A stretch of 64,000 nucleotides of DNA. It comes from Pseudoflavitalea sp. G-6-1-2. Its GTDB lineage: Bacteria > Bacteroidota > Bacteroidia > Chitinophagales > Chitinophagaceae. How positions within the stretch are numbered: position 1 is the first letter of the stretch; every line of letters begins with the position of its first letter. Positions 32,355 through 42,028 of this stretch are shown piece after piece. The stretch lies in the NCBI RefSeq assembly GCF_012927185.1, contig NZ_JABBGB010000002.1, positions 1,736,001 to 1,800,000 on the forward strand. The letters run 5' to 3'. The notes beneath the pieces were generated by a model. That model had not been told where the DNA came from, searched no databases, and worked only from the letters and a program-made list of their open reading frames with translations. The translations under genes were made by a program, and so were the position numbers.

Positions 32355-33584
32355 TCAGGTATTTTGATAAAAATGATCGAGTTGCTTTTGCAGTTCGAGC
32401 AATTCGAGATCGCTCACTTCAGGATGCGCCTGTGCGTATTTCAGCTGGTACACCAGATTGTTCAGTGCCGACTTGTCGTATCCTGATTTGTGGGCGAGCT
32501 TTGTGATGAAATCATCGTCCATAGTGGTTCTTACATTGAACTGGCGGCGAACCCTGTCGGTAAAGATAGCCGCCATTTTATGGGCGAGATTGTTATTGTC
32601 TTTGCGTTGCAGATAAAGCCTGCCCACTGTTCGTGCAAATTCCACAGTTGCATTCTTCAGTGGTTTGCGCAGCGGAATGGCACGCTGTCTGCGCTTGGAT
32701 TCGAAGAGATAAACGATCAGCGCCAGCAGCAGCGTGAGCCAGAATGCCATGGCAAGTCCGGGTTGTTTTTGCAGCCAGCCCAGTGCGGAGAACTGTTTGT
32801 CTTCTTCTTCCTCACGTTTTTTTACTCTGAAGTAATCGTCCCAGTAAACGAGAGTAACGTTTTCAGGGATGTAACTCATCACTGCATCATAATATTTCTT
32901 GTTCTGTTTGTGCAGCAAAAAGAAATTGGTAAGGGCCAGTGGTGCAATATGCATTTGCAGCGATCCTCCGCTCTTGTGATCGAATTTCACAAAGTTGGGA
33001 TTGCCCTCACTGTCGCGCCCAAGTATGGTGGTGATGCTCGAATCGATATTGTAGAAATATCCGGTGAGAGGAATGCCGGGATAATAGAATGAATCTCTTT
33101 TATTGGTAACAGGATTATCGATGGTAACGCCTTTGGGTCCTTCACCTGTTACCGAAAACCCGTTTGATGCACTCATTCGCATGGTATCGAGCAGGGCCTG
33201 GCCGAAATTGCTGGCAGAAACCAGCACGTGACCGCCTTTGCGGATGAAGGCATGTAAGGCCCCTGCCTCCTGTTCGTTTGGAGTGAAACTTTTGCAGATG
33301 ATCACCATCGCTTCGTAACGCGATCCTTCGAGAACCAGTTTCTTATCTGTTTCTGTTGCGAGCGCATAAGTAGCTACCTGCTTGCGGTTCACCTCAATTT
33401 CTGCATCCGGAAAAATATGTTTCAGGTTATTGTAGGCATACCAGGTACCGTAGGGAATCTTATCGTTCCTGAAAAGGGTAACGCGTGGGTCCAGCCGCTT
33501 TTCTGATTGTTTATTGCAACTGACCAAAGTAACCACGGCCAGCAGGAACAACAAGTACCATTGATATGTTATTGCAGGTTTCAA
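32355..33584 (-). CDS. DUF4350 domain lipoprotein, MoxR operon
   Basis: A 409-residue protein with an N-terminal signal and lipobox (VTLVSC, Cys near residue 23). The GIFT/ABC-type extracellular domain follows (HAFIRKGGHVLVSA), a central membrane helix (about 275-292) and a C-terminal cytoplasmic helical region. Its start overlaps the stop of the DUF4129 gene by 4 bases. Function not known; it is a standard member of this operon in Bacteroidota. Confidence 0.88.
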   Translation of the reverse strand: MKPAITYQWYLLFLLAVVTLVSCNKQSEKRLDPRVTLFRNDKIPYGTWYAYNNLKHIFPDAEIEVNRKQVATYALATETDKKLVLEGSRYEAMVIICKSFTPNEQEAGALHAFIRKGGHVLVSASNFGQALLDTMRMSASNGFSVTGEGPKGVTIDNPVTNKRDSFYYPGIPLTGYFYNIDSSITTILGRDSEGNPNFVKFDHKSGGSLQMHIAPLALTNFFLLHKQNKKYYDAVMSYIPENVTLVYWDDYFRVKKREEEEDKQFSALGWLQKQPGLAMAFWLTLLLALIVYLFESKRRQRAIPLRKPLKNATVEFARTVGRLYLQRKDNNNLAHKMAAIFTDRVRRQFNVRTTMDDDFITKLAHKSGYDKSALNNLVYQLKYAQAHPEVSDLELLELQKQLDHFYQNT

Positions 33585-34405
33585 TGGTTAGGGATATTAG
33601 TGAATGACTGAAAATCTTTGTACACTTTGCTGAATTGTTCTTCGTTGAGTTCGAATTCTCCATACCACACGTAATCGTACACGTTGGTGAGATAAGCGAA
33701 TACTCCTTTGGGATCGAATTGTCTCACCTGGTTCACATAGCTGGAGTTGGTGCTTTTGGCCTGATACTGAATCCAGCCTTTGGCATCGAGGTTTCGCAAT
33801 GTAAGCAGATATGTGTAGCGGATAGCATGACGAAACTTCTTCGCTGCCGCAGCTTGTTTGATCTTCGCTTCGAGACTGTTGGGATCGAGCATTTCGTCGG
33901 CTGCCGCTTCTTCCTCTTCTTTCAGTTCAGCTTCTTTGAGCTGCCATGGCCAGCGATTGCCTAACAGTTTGTATACGAGAAAGGCCAGCAGAATAAAGAA
34001 TCCGGCGATGATCAGAATTCTCACCAGACCAGACATTCCCGAAAAATTGAGAAAAGGTTCGGGTGATTTGCGGAATGTCGGCTCTTTTAATGTTCGGTCT
34101 TTTCTTTTCTTCTGTGTCCAGTATGCAGGGTCGTTGGCGTATTCGAAATCTTTCTGTGAACGTATTCTTTTTGCTGTGGAATCGGGCACCTGCCTGAAAG
34201 TAGGTGGCCAGGCCTCCACTTCTTTTTCTTCTTCCTCCTGAGCTTCGGTTACTTCTTCGTCCGTAACAGGCGCCAGGTCTACTTCAGGAGCCAGCACCGT
34301 TGTATCGGTATTCTCCTGTGCATGCACAACCGGTACAGCCATCAGCAAAACCGCCACCAGCAGGCAACGGAACAATTTTATAGAATATGAATGCGATGAA
34401 AACAT
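33581..34405 (-). CDS. DUF4129 domain protein, MoxR operon
   Basis: A 274-residue protein. Signal peptide ending near VVHAQ (residue 25), a very acidic segment (EEVTEAQEEEEKEVE), a membrane helix at about 120-140, and a C-terminal DUF4129 region (IRYTYLLTLRNLDAKGWI...LTNVYDYVWYGEF). The start is ATG at 34405, five bases after the SpoIIM-like stop; the frame continues upstream to 34828 but overlaps that gene and is rejected. Confidence 0.88.
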   Translation of the reverse strand: MFSSHSYSIKLFRCLLVAVLLMAVPVVHAQENTDTTVLAPEVDLAPVTDEEVTEAQEEEEKEVEAWPPTFRQVPDSTAKRIRSQKDFEYANDPAYWTQKKRKDRTLKEPTFRKSPEPFLNFSGMSGLVRILIIAGFFILLAFLVYKLLGNRWPWQLKEAELKEEEEAAADEMLDPNSLEAKIKQAAAAKKFRHAIRYTYLLTLRNLDAKGWIQYQAKSTNSSYVNQVRQFDPKGVFAYLTNVYDYVWYGEFELNEEQFSKVYKDFQSFTNIPNH

Positions 34406-34410
34406 GGTGG

Positions 34411-35370
34411 CTACTGCAATTCGGGGGCTTGTGATTTTCTGTTGACCATTACGGGATAGATCACAAAATACCAGATGATAAAAATAAATGAAACGGCGAG
34501 AATGAAAATGCTCAGCCATTTGGGCATATGTGTGAGGCGGGTGATGAAACCTTCGAGGAAGGCCGCAGCGATGAACACCGGCACCAGGCCCATGATAAGT
34601 ATAACGCCGTTCCTGGCGCCCTGTTTGAGGCTTTCGAGCCGCTTGCGTGTTCCGGGAAAGAGAATGCTGTTGCCGAGAATGAAGCCTGCAGCGCCGGATA
34701 TGATGATGGCAGAGATCTCCAGTGTACCGTGAATCCAGATCACCAGCACGGAGTCCCAGCCCAATCCTTTTGCAAAGAACATATATTGAAAGGCTCCCAC
34801 CATTACACCGTTGGTGAACAACAGCCATACAGAACCGAGGTTGAGAAAGAGTCCACCTACAAATACGAGAAAGGCAACGCGGATATTGTTGATGGCGATG
34901 CTTACGAACATGCTCATTCTCCCGGAATCTTTGTACACGCCAAATGGATCGCCGCTGGAAATATTCTCTTCGGTCATGTCTACGTATCCGTCGCCGAGAA
35001 CACCACGAACAAAGCTGTCGTCGTGCGCTGCGGAGAAGGCCGCCATTACGGCCATCACGGTAAATATGAGAAAACTCCAGAAGAGTTCGCGGCGGTGCTT
35101 ATAGGCAACGAGGGGGAGATCGGTTTTCCAGAAACGGAGAATGCGTGATCCCTGTTCCCGCTTATTTCGGTAAATTGCCAGATAGATCTTCGAGGCCAGC
35201 CCATTCAGGTATTGGGTGACTTTACTTTGCGGATAAAAAGTTTTTGCATACGCGAGGTCATCAACCAGTTCTGTGAAACGTTTGGCGGTTTCATCAGGGT
35301 CAGCATTCTGGTTATATTGGTATTGCTTCCACTTTTCTACATTCTTTTTTAGAAAAAGGCCTTCTCTCAC
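34411..35370 (-). CDS. Stage II sporulation protein M-like membrane protein
   Basis: A 319-residue membrane protein of the SpoIIM/DUF95 family: a soluble N-terminal helical part, then about six membrane helices with the motifs NNIRVAFLVFVGG and WIHGTLEISAIIISGAAGF. Non-sporulating Bacteroidota carry this protein beside MoxR and RDD genes; its role there is unknown. First gene of the minus-strand operon, divergent from the RDD gene at 35475. Confidence 0.92.
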   Translation of the reverse strand: MREGLFLKKNVEKWKQYQYNQNADPDETAKRFTELVDDLAYAKTFYPQSKVTQYLNGLASKIYLAIYRNKREQGSRILRFWKTDLPLVAYKHRRELFWSFLIFTVMAVMAAFSAAHDDSFVRGVLGDGYVDMTEENISSGDPFGVYKDSGRMSMFVSIAINNIRVAFLVFVGGLFLNLGSVWLLFTNGVMVGAFQYMFFAKGLGWDSVLVIWIHGTLEISAIIISGAAGFILGNSILFPGTRKRLESLKQGARNGVILIMGLVPVFIAAAFLEGFITRLTHMPKWLSIFILAVSFIFIIWYFVIYPVMVNRKSQAPELQ

Positions 35371-35474
35371 GGGTCAGAAGTTTATAAATTTATGCCGGAA
35401 TAAATATAGTTGTTAAATCTTAGAACGCTACAATCGGTAATTCATTTTATCGTTTTATTTGTTTGTTGATGTGA

Positions 35475-36236
35475 ATGTTTATGGCAATACTCAAACTCGA
35501 TACAGGTTTCAATTTAGAAGTGGAGATAGCGGTAGCTCCGTTTGCAAAGCGGTTATTGGCCTGGATCATCGACGGAGCGGCCTGTGTGATATACCTCTTT
35601 ATCATGGGAGCGGTGGCAGGTTTTGCTGCCGGCGGAAGTTTTTCGTGGGTATATTCCATTGCTCTGCTGCCCTATCTGCTGTATCATTTGCTGAGCGAGA
35701 TCTTTTTCAATGGAGCCAGTTTAGGTAAGATGGCCATCGGCATCAGAGTGATTGCTGAAGATGGCGGAACGCCCAGCATCAACCAGTATCTCATCCGCTG
35801 GCTGTTCAGACTGGTGGATTCTCCCTTCGGTTTTATGCTGATGGCTTTTGCGCAATTGCTGCCCTGGTGGTGCTTTCCGCTGATCTTTACCGGCATACTG
35901 GTAACCTTGCTCACCCCCAAATCCCAACGGATCGGCGATCTGCTTGCAGGCACCATTCTCATAGATACGCGCAACGTTACTTCCATCCACGATACTATTT
36001 TTCAGGAAGTAGAAGTAACTTATAAACCCCGTTACCCCGAAGTGATGAAGATGACGGATAAAGACATCAACACCCTGAAAGGCATACTGGGTACCATCAA
36101 TTCGCGCAACGATATGGCCATGGCCATGCGCATAGCAGACCGTATCAAGGCCAAGCTGAACCTGCAGAGCGACGAAGACTCTTACCAGTTTCTGCATACC
36201 CTGCTGAAAGATTACAACTATTATTCGAGCCGTTAA
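35475..36236 (+). CDS. RDD family membrane protein
   Basis: A 253-residue protein. The RDD core (AKRLLAWIIDGAACVIY, SLGKMAIGIRVIAEDGG) has about four membrane helices, followed by a charged C-terminal extension (about 185-253) that is probably cytoplasmic. Methionine at 35481 is an equally likely start. It is divergent from the SpoIIM-like gene, a standard partnership, and its stop codon overlaps that of 36233-36718 by four bases. Confidence 0.9.
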   Translation: MFMAILKLDTGFNLEVEIAVAPFAKRLLAWIIDGAACVIYLFIMGAVAGFAAGGSFSWVYSIALLPYLLYHLLSEIFFNGASLGKMAIGIRVIAEDGGTPSINQYLIRWLFRLVDSPFGFMLMAFAQLLPWWCFPLIFTGILVTLLTPKSQRIGDLLAGTILIDTRNVTSIHDTIFQEVEVTYKPRYPEVMKMTDKDINTLKGILGTINSRNDMAMAMRIADRIKAKLNLQSDEDSYQFLHTLLKDYNYYSSR

Positions 36237-36718
36237 TTCCCGAAACCTCCGCGGCTGACCATTGCTCCGCCTACCAGGGCAATGATGAAGATCACCACAT
36301 AGAAGGCAATGATGATGATGGTAACGATTCCCCAGAATTTGGAATAGATCCGCAGGTTATTGATGCTGCGGTTGAACAGCGCCTGATCGTTACTGCGCAC
36401 GGCATTGATAGCCTGAGTGGCAAATTTGTACCTGAAGATGTTGGGAATAAGCTGAAAAGCGGCCATTACAAGATAAGCCCCCGTAATAATTATGCTGGCC
36501 GATGCTCCGAGCGCTCCGCTTGCATTTTCCATGCCCGGCATTGTTCTGAACATGGCGGCAAACATAGTTCCGGCAAAGAGTGCGAAAACAATCATCAGTC
36601 CGCAAAGAATGAACCACACGATAGCAAGGAATCTGTTCCACTTCGCAGTTTCAAGCAAATAAGCTGCGCACTGCTGATCTACCTGAAGATCCAGCAGGCT
36701 GTTTTGACCATGCTCCAT
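36233..36718 (-). CDS. DUF5362-like membrane protein
   Basis: A 161-residue protein with four membrane helices: two before about residue 55, one near 75-95, and one near 130-155. The N-terminus MEHGQNSLLDLQVDQQCAAY followed by LLETAKWNRFLAIVWFI matches proteins of the DUF5362 group. The ATG at 36718 avoids overlap with the upstream DUF2752 gene. It is probably co-transcribed with that gene (10 bases apart). Function unknown. Confidence 0.8.
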   Translation of the reverse strand: MEHGQNSLLDLQVDQQCAAYLLETAKWNRFLAIVWFILCGLMIVFALFAGTMFAAMFRTMPGMENASGALGASASIIITGAYLVMAAFQLIPNIFRYKFATQAINAVRSNDQALFNRSINNLRIYSKFWGIVTIIIIAFYVVIFIIALVGGAMVSRGGFGN

Positions 36719-36728
36719 AGATTGTATT

Positions 36729-37043
36729 TTAAGTAATGGAATGCGTATGAAATGCCAGCGCAATCATCTTGATCACATAACTAAGCATCACTACAGCCAG
36801 CACAGACCAGGCATAAGTAACCAGGAACTTTTTGCTGACGATTCTTTTACTAATCAGCCAGAGCGGAATGAGCAGGAACAGTACTAAAACAGGGAGTAAA
36901 GGGGGATAGAGCAAAAAACTTTCGGTGAAGTCGCCTTTCAGAGCGGCAAGGAAGGAACGCTGGAAACCGCATGCCGGACAATCGATTCCGAAGAACTGCT
37001 TGTAGAAACAGGGGAACATATGTTTTTCCAGCCAGGTATACAT
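36729..37043 (-). CDS. DUF2752 domain membrane protein
   Basis: A 104-residue protein with the DUF2752 signature CPACGFQRSF (Cys22 and Cys25) followed by two or three membrane helices. The paired Cys residues suggest metal or redox chemistry, but no function is established. Sits between the CCC-motif gene and the DUF5362 gene, both on the same strand. Confidence 0.9.
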   Translation of the reverse strand: MYTWLEKHMFPCFYKQFFGIDCPACGFQRSFLAALKGDFTESFLLYPPLLPVLVLFLLIPLWLISKRIVSKKFLVTYAWSVLAVVMLSYVIKMIALAFHTHSIT

Positions 37044-37060
37044 GGGATCTTTTGAAAGAG

Positions 37061-37102
37061 AAAGGTGACTGAAACCGACTGAGGCCGGCAGCAGTCACCT
37101 TT
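37061..37102 (-). terminator. Terminator of 37109-37444
   Basis: An 11-bp stem AAAGGTGACTG / CAGTCACCTTT with a 20-base GC-rich loop, six bases past the stop; on the minus strand the stem ends CCTTTCTCTTTC. Confidence 0.65.
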
Positions 37103-37108
37103 TATCAA

Positions 37109-37444
37109 TTAGCTGTATTGACTCATATTCCAGAAGCTCGTCATGAATGCTCCGAAAATAGCAAACATAACAATCACGTACACGATATAGATGGCACCGA
37201 GTACGATACCGATGATGCTCATGATCCATCCCGCATTGAGTTGGCTGTAGCCATCCCAGATGGTGGGGTTCTCTCTATACATCTTACGGCTTTTGTTAGC
37301 TAACACCAGACCGATGATACCGAGTACCAGGCCGATGTAAAAACATCCGAATACAATTGAACAGATACCTAATACCAGCACTGCTGTTGCGTTAGGCAAC
37401 ATTGCTTTAGGTTGGTTGCTTGGGGTTTGACTCAAATTTTCCAT
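37109..37444 (-). CDS. Small membrane protein (CCC-motif/DUF4190-like)
   Basis: A 111-residue protein with a Pro/Gln-rich N-terminus, a first hydrophobic pair (AVLVLGICSIVFGCFYIGLV) linked by a charged loop (NKSRKMYRENP) to a second pair. This is the layout of the Bacteroidota CCC-motif membrane proteins, although the three-Cys string is reduced to isolated Cys residues. Function unknown. Confidence 0.8.
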   Translation of the reverse strand: MENLSQTPSNQPKAMLPNATAVLVLGICSIVFGCFYIGLVLGIIGLVLANKSRKMYRENPTIWDGYSQLNAGWIMSIIGIVLGAIYIVYVIVMFAIFGAFMTSFWNMSQYS

Positions 37445-37556
37445 TTAATAGGCGGTTTTTGAATATTGGGGTACAAGAAAAAGAAAAAAACTGATATGTT
37501 AAAAAATATTAACTCACAAGGGTTTATAACCTCCCATCACGAAAACTTGATTTAGA

Positions 37557-39035
37557 TCAATAGGCCTGAGCGAACAGAACGCGCTGTTTGCTGGGCTTGC
37601 CGGTGAGAACACATTTACCCTCTTCCTGCTCATTATCAAGTGGTATGCAGCGGATAGTTGCCTTGGTAAGCTCCTTGATCTTCTCCTCGGTTTCGGGAGT
37701 TCCATCCCAGTGCGCACTCAGGAAACCTGTTTTTTCGGTGAGTGTTTTCTGGAACTCTTCCCAGGTATCCACGCGTGTGATATGACTGTTGCGGAATTCA
37801 AGCGCCTTGTTGTAAATGCTTTGCTGGATCTCCGTCATCAGTCCCACCACTCTTTCTGTGAGTCCGTCGAGTGATACAGTTGTTTTCTCTTTCGTATCTC
37901 TGCGGGCCAGTTCTACCACGTTATTTTCGAGGTCTCTCAGACCGATGGCTATTCTAACGGGAACACCCTTCATTTCGTATTCGGCGAACTTCCAACCGGG
38001 TCTTGAATTATCGTTATCATCGAATTTTACCCGGATACCCGCAGCCTTGAAACTGTCCACCAGTTCCTGGCCTTTGGCATTGATCACCGCCTTGCTCTCT
38101 TCTCCTTTATAAATAGGAACGATCACTACCTGAAGGGGAGCAATTCTAGGAGGAAGTATCAGACCATCATCATCGCTATGTGCCATTACGAGTGCGCCGA
38201 TCAGACGGGTGCTCACACCCCAGCTGGTAGCCCAAACGTAATCGAGTTTGTTTTCTTTGTCGGAGAACTTCACGTCGAATGCTTTGGCAAAGTTTTGTCC
38301 GAGGAAGTGGGAGGTTCCGGCCTGAAGCGCCTTACCATCCTGCATCAGCGCTTCGATGCAATAGGTATCGAGTGCACCGGCAAAACGCTCACTTTCGGAT
38401 TTCACTCCTTTGATAACGGGAACGGCCATCCAGTTTTCAACGAAGTCTGCATACACGTGCAGCATTTTCACTGTTTCTTCAACAGCCTCCTGCGAGGTAG
38501 CATGTGCAGTATGCCCTTCCTGCCAGAGAAATTCTGCTGTGCGGAGGAAGAGACGCGTACGCATTTCCCAACGCACCACGTTTGCCCACTGGTTGATGAG
38601 GATGGGGAGATCGCGGTAACTCTGGATCCAGTTTTTGTAAGTATTCCAGATGATGGCTTCACTGGTTGGGCGAACCACCAGTTCTTCTTCGAGCTTCGCT
38701 TCGGGATCTACCATCAGCGAACCTTTTTTATCGGGATTGGCTTTTAAACGATAGTGAGTAACAACGGCACATTCCTTTGCAAAACCTTCTGCATTCTTTT
38801 CTTCTGCTTCGAAGAGGCTTTTCGGCACAAATAACGGGAAGTATGCATTTACGTGACCAGTGTCTTTGAACATCTTATCCAATGCATCGCGCATGTTTTC
38901 CCAGAGGGCATACCCATAAGGTTTTATCACCATACATCCGCGCACGGAAGAGTGGTCGGCCAGGCTGCTTTTAACAACCAGGTCGTTGTACCATTTCGAG
39001 TAGTCTTCGCTTCTACTAGTGATCTCTTTGCTCAT
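37557..39035 (-). CDS. proS: Proline--tRNA ligase
   Basis: A 492-residue class II aminoacyl-tRNA synthetase of the archaeal/eukaryote-like ProS type. Motif 2 is [25 protein letters not shown], motif 3 lies in the [20 protein letters not shown] segment, and the anticodon-binding domain plus the extra C-terminal domain follow. The start at 39035 (MSKEITSR) is preferred over ATG at 39056, matching family N-termini. It charges tRNA-Pro. Single gene. Confidence 0.97.
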   Translation of the reverse strand: MSKEITSRSEDYSKWYNDLVVKSSLADHSSVRGCMVIKPYGYALWENMRDALDKMFKDTGHVNAYFPLFVPKSLFEAEEKNAEGFAKECAVVTHYRLKANPDKKGSLMVDPEAKLEEELVVRPTSEAIIWNTYKNWIQSYRDLPILINQWANVVRWEMRTRLFLRTAEFLWQEGHTAHATSQEAVEETVKMLHVYADFVENWMAVPVIKGVKSESERFAGALDTYCIEALMQDGKALQAGTSHFLGQNFAKAFDVKFSDKENKLDYVWATSWGVSTRLIGALVMAHSDDDGLILPPRIAPLQVVIVPIYKGEESKAVINAKGQELVDSFKAAGIRVKFDDNDNSRPGWKFAEYEMKGVPVRIAIGLRDLENNVVELARRDTKEKTTVSLDGLTERVVGLMTEIQQSIYNKALEFRNSHITRVDTWEEFQKTLTEKTGFLSAHWDGTPETEEKIKELTKATIRCIPLDNEQEEGKCVLTGKPSKQRVLFAQAY

Positions 39036-39162
39036 AATTCTAGTTATTTTTAACACTCCCCCCGCAACATTTTAATGGTAGTCACGGTCAATTTATTGTA
39101 ATTTTAAATTGTGAAGAAAGCAAAAATAGCACTTCGCATTGTAAAACGTTAAAATCACAATC

Positions 39163-40062
39163 ATGAAGTCCCGGTTAATCCTATTAGCAGCATTTGTAGC
39201 CGTTGGCTTTACAAGCTGTTCCGTATACCGGTCTGGGCAAACCCCCGATGACGTTTACTATTCTCCCGGCCAGGATCAGAAAGTCGCAAACGGCGGCGGC
39301 GGAGACGAATACGTGGATGTCAGAGAAAGGCAAAGCTCCCGATACAATAGCCGTAACAACGATACATATTATGATGATTATTATCCCGATGATGCCTACC
39401 TGCGCATGAGGGTTCGCAACCCCTATCGCTGGAGCATGTTCGATAATTACTGGAACGATTACGGATATGGCGGTTATGGCGGCTACAGCCCCGGCTTATC
39501 ATTTGGTTACGGTGGTTTCTATGGCGCTGGTATGAATCCCTGGTACAATAGTTTCTATAATCCATGGTACGGCTACACCGGTTGGAACCACGGATGGAAC
39601 AACTATTACTACTGGAACAACTACTACAACCCTTATTGTGGTGGCGGTGTAATTATCGTAAATCCGAAAACCAATCCCGGCGCATACAACAGAGTACGCA
39701 ATTTCAATATGAATACGTACACCGGTGGTTACAATAACAGAAACAACTATATCAACAACGGCAAGGGTAGCCGCAGTTCTTATACCATGCCTTCAGGCAT
39801 CAGTGTATATAACAACAGCAACCGTGCTTCTACCAACAATTCGGGCCGCAACTCTTACTACAATACCAACAGAGGCAGTGGTAATGGCCGGTACAATGGC
39901 GGTGGAGGCGGCTACGACCGTCCTGTAAGAAGCTACAATCCTCCTGTTTCTCCGAGCACCAACAATAGTGGAGGCTCATTCGGCAGAGGCAGTAGCGGAG
40001 GTGGCGGAAGCACAGGTGGCGGCGGTGGTGGCGGTCCTGTAAGCAGACCCAGCCGCAACTAA
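39163..40062 (+). CDS. Gly/Tyr/Asn-rich lipoprotein
   Basis: A 299-residue protein with a lipoprotein signal (lipobox FTSC, Cys19). After an acidic segment the protein is low-complexity: Tyr/Gly/Trp/Asn-rich repeats (YGGYGGYSPGL, WNHGWNNYYYWNNYYN) and a Gly/Ser/Arg-rich tail. It looks surface-exposed and flexible. The FadL-like gene follows; the pair is a common neighbourhood in this phylum but a terminator separates them. Function unknown. Confidence 0.85.
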   Translation: MKSRLILLAAFVAVGFTSCSVYRSGQTPDDVYYSPGQDQKVANGGGGDEYVDVRERQSSRYNSRNNDTYYDDYYPDDAYLRMRVRNPYRWSMFDNYWNDYGYGGYGGYSPGLSFGYGGFYGAGMNPWYNSFYNPWYGYTGWNHGWNNYYYWNNYYNPYCGGGVIIVNPKTNPGAYNRVRNFNMNTYTGGYNNRNNYINNGKGSRSSYTMPSGISVYNNSNRASTNNSGRNSYYNTNRGSGNGRYNGGGGGYDRPVRSYNPPVSPSTNNSGGSFGRGSSGGGGSTGGGGGGGPVSRPSRN

Positions 40063-40097
40063 TACTTACTGGTTGATCAGCATAAACGAACTATACC

Positions 40098-40145
40098 AGG
40101 AGGAACCAAGATTTAAGTTAGCTTGAATTCTGATTCCTCCTTTTT
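40098..40145 (+). terminator. Terminator after the Gly/Tyr-rich lipoprotein gene
   Basis: Stem AGGAGGAA / TTCCTCCT with a 28-base loop, followed by TTTT. Confidence 0.65.
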
Positions 40146-40190
40146 ATTGGATACCCACAAAGGATTGCTCAACAAGCAACAGCTACGATT

Positions 40191-41723
40191 ATGAAAAAAC
40201 ACGCTTACACAGCCATCTTCCTTGCACTCAGCGTACCTGCATTGGCACAGGTTCCGGAAGATGCGCTACGCATGTCATGGAACCCTTCTTTCGGAACAGC
40301 CCGTCAGCAGGCCATTGGTGGTGCAATGGGTTCCCTCGGCGGAGATATCAGTTCAATCTATGTAAACCCTGCGGGTTTAGGTTTGTACAAGACCAGTGAA
40401 TTTGTGATGACTCCGGGATATGGGTTTTACAAAACCAAAGGAGATTTCCGCGGCACCAATGTCAACAGCGATAAACTGAACAAGTTTCAGCTGGGAACAA
40501 CAGGTTTTGTGATCGGAATGCAGAACCCGTACAGCAAAACCACCAGCTCGGCATTCAGCATCGCCGTCAGCAGAACAGCCAATTTCAACAATAACACCTA
40601 CTACAGAGGTCTGAACGATCATAGTTCTTATTCGGAAGCTTTTGCGGAAGAATTTGCCGGATCGGGAGTTGCTATAGATGATGTGTACAAATCCAGCCTG
40701 TCTCTCGGCACCAAAATGGCCGTCTATACTTATCTGATCGATACGGCCACCATTGGCGGACAAAAGCAGGTAATCGGCCGTCCGGAGTACCTCGATGCGG
40801 TGTTTCAGGAACAAAGGACCGTTACAACCGGAGGCGTCACCGAAATAGCCATGGGATATGCCGCCAATCTCAACAACCAACTCTTTATCGGAGGAAGCGT
40901 GGGCATCCCCATTCTCAATTACGAAAGAAAGAGCACGTTCACGGAATCGGATCCCACCAACAACCCGGACAATAATTTCAACTTCAGCCGCTACGAACAA
41001 AACACTTCCGTAAAAGGAGTTGGTATAAATGTAAAACTGGGTCTTATCTACGCTCCTGCGCCCAGTTTCAGAGTTGGTGCAGCCATTCACACACCTACAT
41101 TCTATGGCCTTCGCGATAACCTCGATGCCAAGATGGTGACCGATCTCGAAAAACTCTTCGCCCCCAAACCAGGCATCGACAGCGTTAATTCAGACTATTA
41201 TTACAACGGTGCATCCGGACAGATAAAATACAATTTCACTTCGCCATGGAGATTCATGATCAGCGGTTCTTACCTGTTCGGATCTCAGCAGGATGTAAAA
41301 AAACAGAAAGGATTCATAACAGCAGATATCGAGTACGTTACTTACGGTTCACCCAAATTCAAGCCTGCAGAAGAAGAGAGCGATGATTATTACAAAGCGG
41401 TGAATGAGGTTACCAAAAACATTTACAAAGGAACATTCAACTTCAAGGTGGGTGGAGAATTAAAGTTCAATGTAGTGATGGCAAGACTTGGTTTTGCGTA
41501 TTACATGAACCCTTACAGAGACACGGAACTGAAGGCCAACAAAATGAGTTTGAGTGGTGGCCTTGGTTACCGCCACAAAGGATTCTTTGTTGATGTTACT
41601 TATGTTCATCAAATAAATAAGAACGTTGATTTTCCATACCGGCTTCAGGACAAAGCCAACACATTCGCCACGCTCAGAGAAAGAGCAAGCAATGTGTGGC
41701 TAACGTTTGGAATCAAGATCTGA
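40191..41723 (+). CDS. OmpP1/FadL family outer-membrane transporter
   Basis: A 510-residue barrel protein with a signal peptide ending near ALAQ (residue 20). GGAMGSLGGDISSIYVNPAGLGL just after it is the FadL hatch signature (the NPAGL motif). The remainder alternates aromatic strands and ends GIKI. FadL-like proteins import hydrophobic molecules; the substrate is not readable. Strong terminator after the stop. Confidence 0.92.
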   Translation: MKKHAYTAIFLALSVPALAQVPEDALRMSWNPSFGTARQQAIGGAMGSLGGDISSIYVNPAGLGLYKTSEFVMTPGYGFYKTKGDFRGTNVNSDKLNKFQLGTTGFVIGMQNPYSKTTSSAFSIAVSRTANFNNNTYYRGLNDHSSYSEAFAEEFAGSGVAIDDVYKSSLSLGTKMAVYTYLIDTATIGGQKQVIGRPEYLDAVFQEQRTVTTGGVTEIAMGYAANLNNQLFIGGSVGIPILNYERKSTFTESDPTNNPDNNFNFSRYEQNTSVKGVGINVKLGLIYAPAPSFRVGAAIHTPTFYGLRDNLDAKMVTDLEKLFAPKPGIDSVNSDYYYNGASGQIKYNFTSPWRFMISGSYLFGSQQDVKKQKGFITADIEYVTYGSPKFKPAEEESDDYYKAVNEVTKNIYKGTFNFKVGGELKFNVVMARLGFAYYMNPYRDTELKANKMSLSGGLGYRHKGFFVDVTYVHQINKNVDFPYRLQDKANTFATLRERASNVWLTFGIKI

Positions 41724-41724
41724 T

Positions 41725-41765
41725 AAAATCAAAATCCCGCTATGGCAAGCGGGATTTTTGATTTG
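41725..41765 (+). terminator. Terminator of the FadL-like gene
   Basis: Near-perfect stem AAATCAAAATCCCGCT / AGCGGGATTTTTGATTT with loop ATGGCA; T-rich 3' arm. Confidence 0.88.
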
Positions 41766-42028
41766 TAAGGTTTACTAAAACCTTAACCCTTCACTTAAAT
41801 CTCATAGACTGGTAATTTCTTGAATTCGGATACATAAAATCACCTGAGATTCGCGTAATACAAAGGTCGGCTAAAACATTATTTATTTTTAGCATTTAAC
41901 TTTTTATTGCACTGCAAGCCGTAATGTATAGTAATCGTTGAAACTGAAATTGATATGGGAATTCGAATTCGCGCTACAAGTTATAAAAACCTTTTTCGGG
42001 TACGAAATAACCGCGGATTAATTTTTGT
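41766..42028. other. AT-rich intergenic region
   Basis: About 260 bases between convergent genes with no ORF. It holds a GAATTCGAATTC palindrome near 41960 and T/A-rich strings; no other feature is seen. Confidence 0.4.

Noticed and set aside
34406-34828. Upstream extension of the DUF4129 frame
   Set aside because: It overlaps the SpoIIM-like gene in another frame and is Arg/His-rich as out-of-frame sequence usually is.
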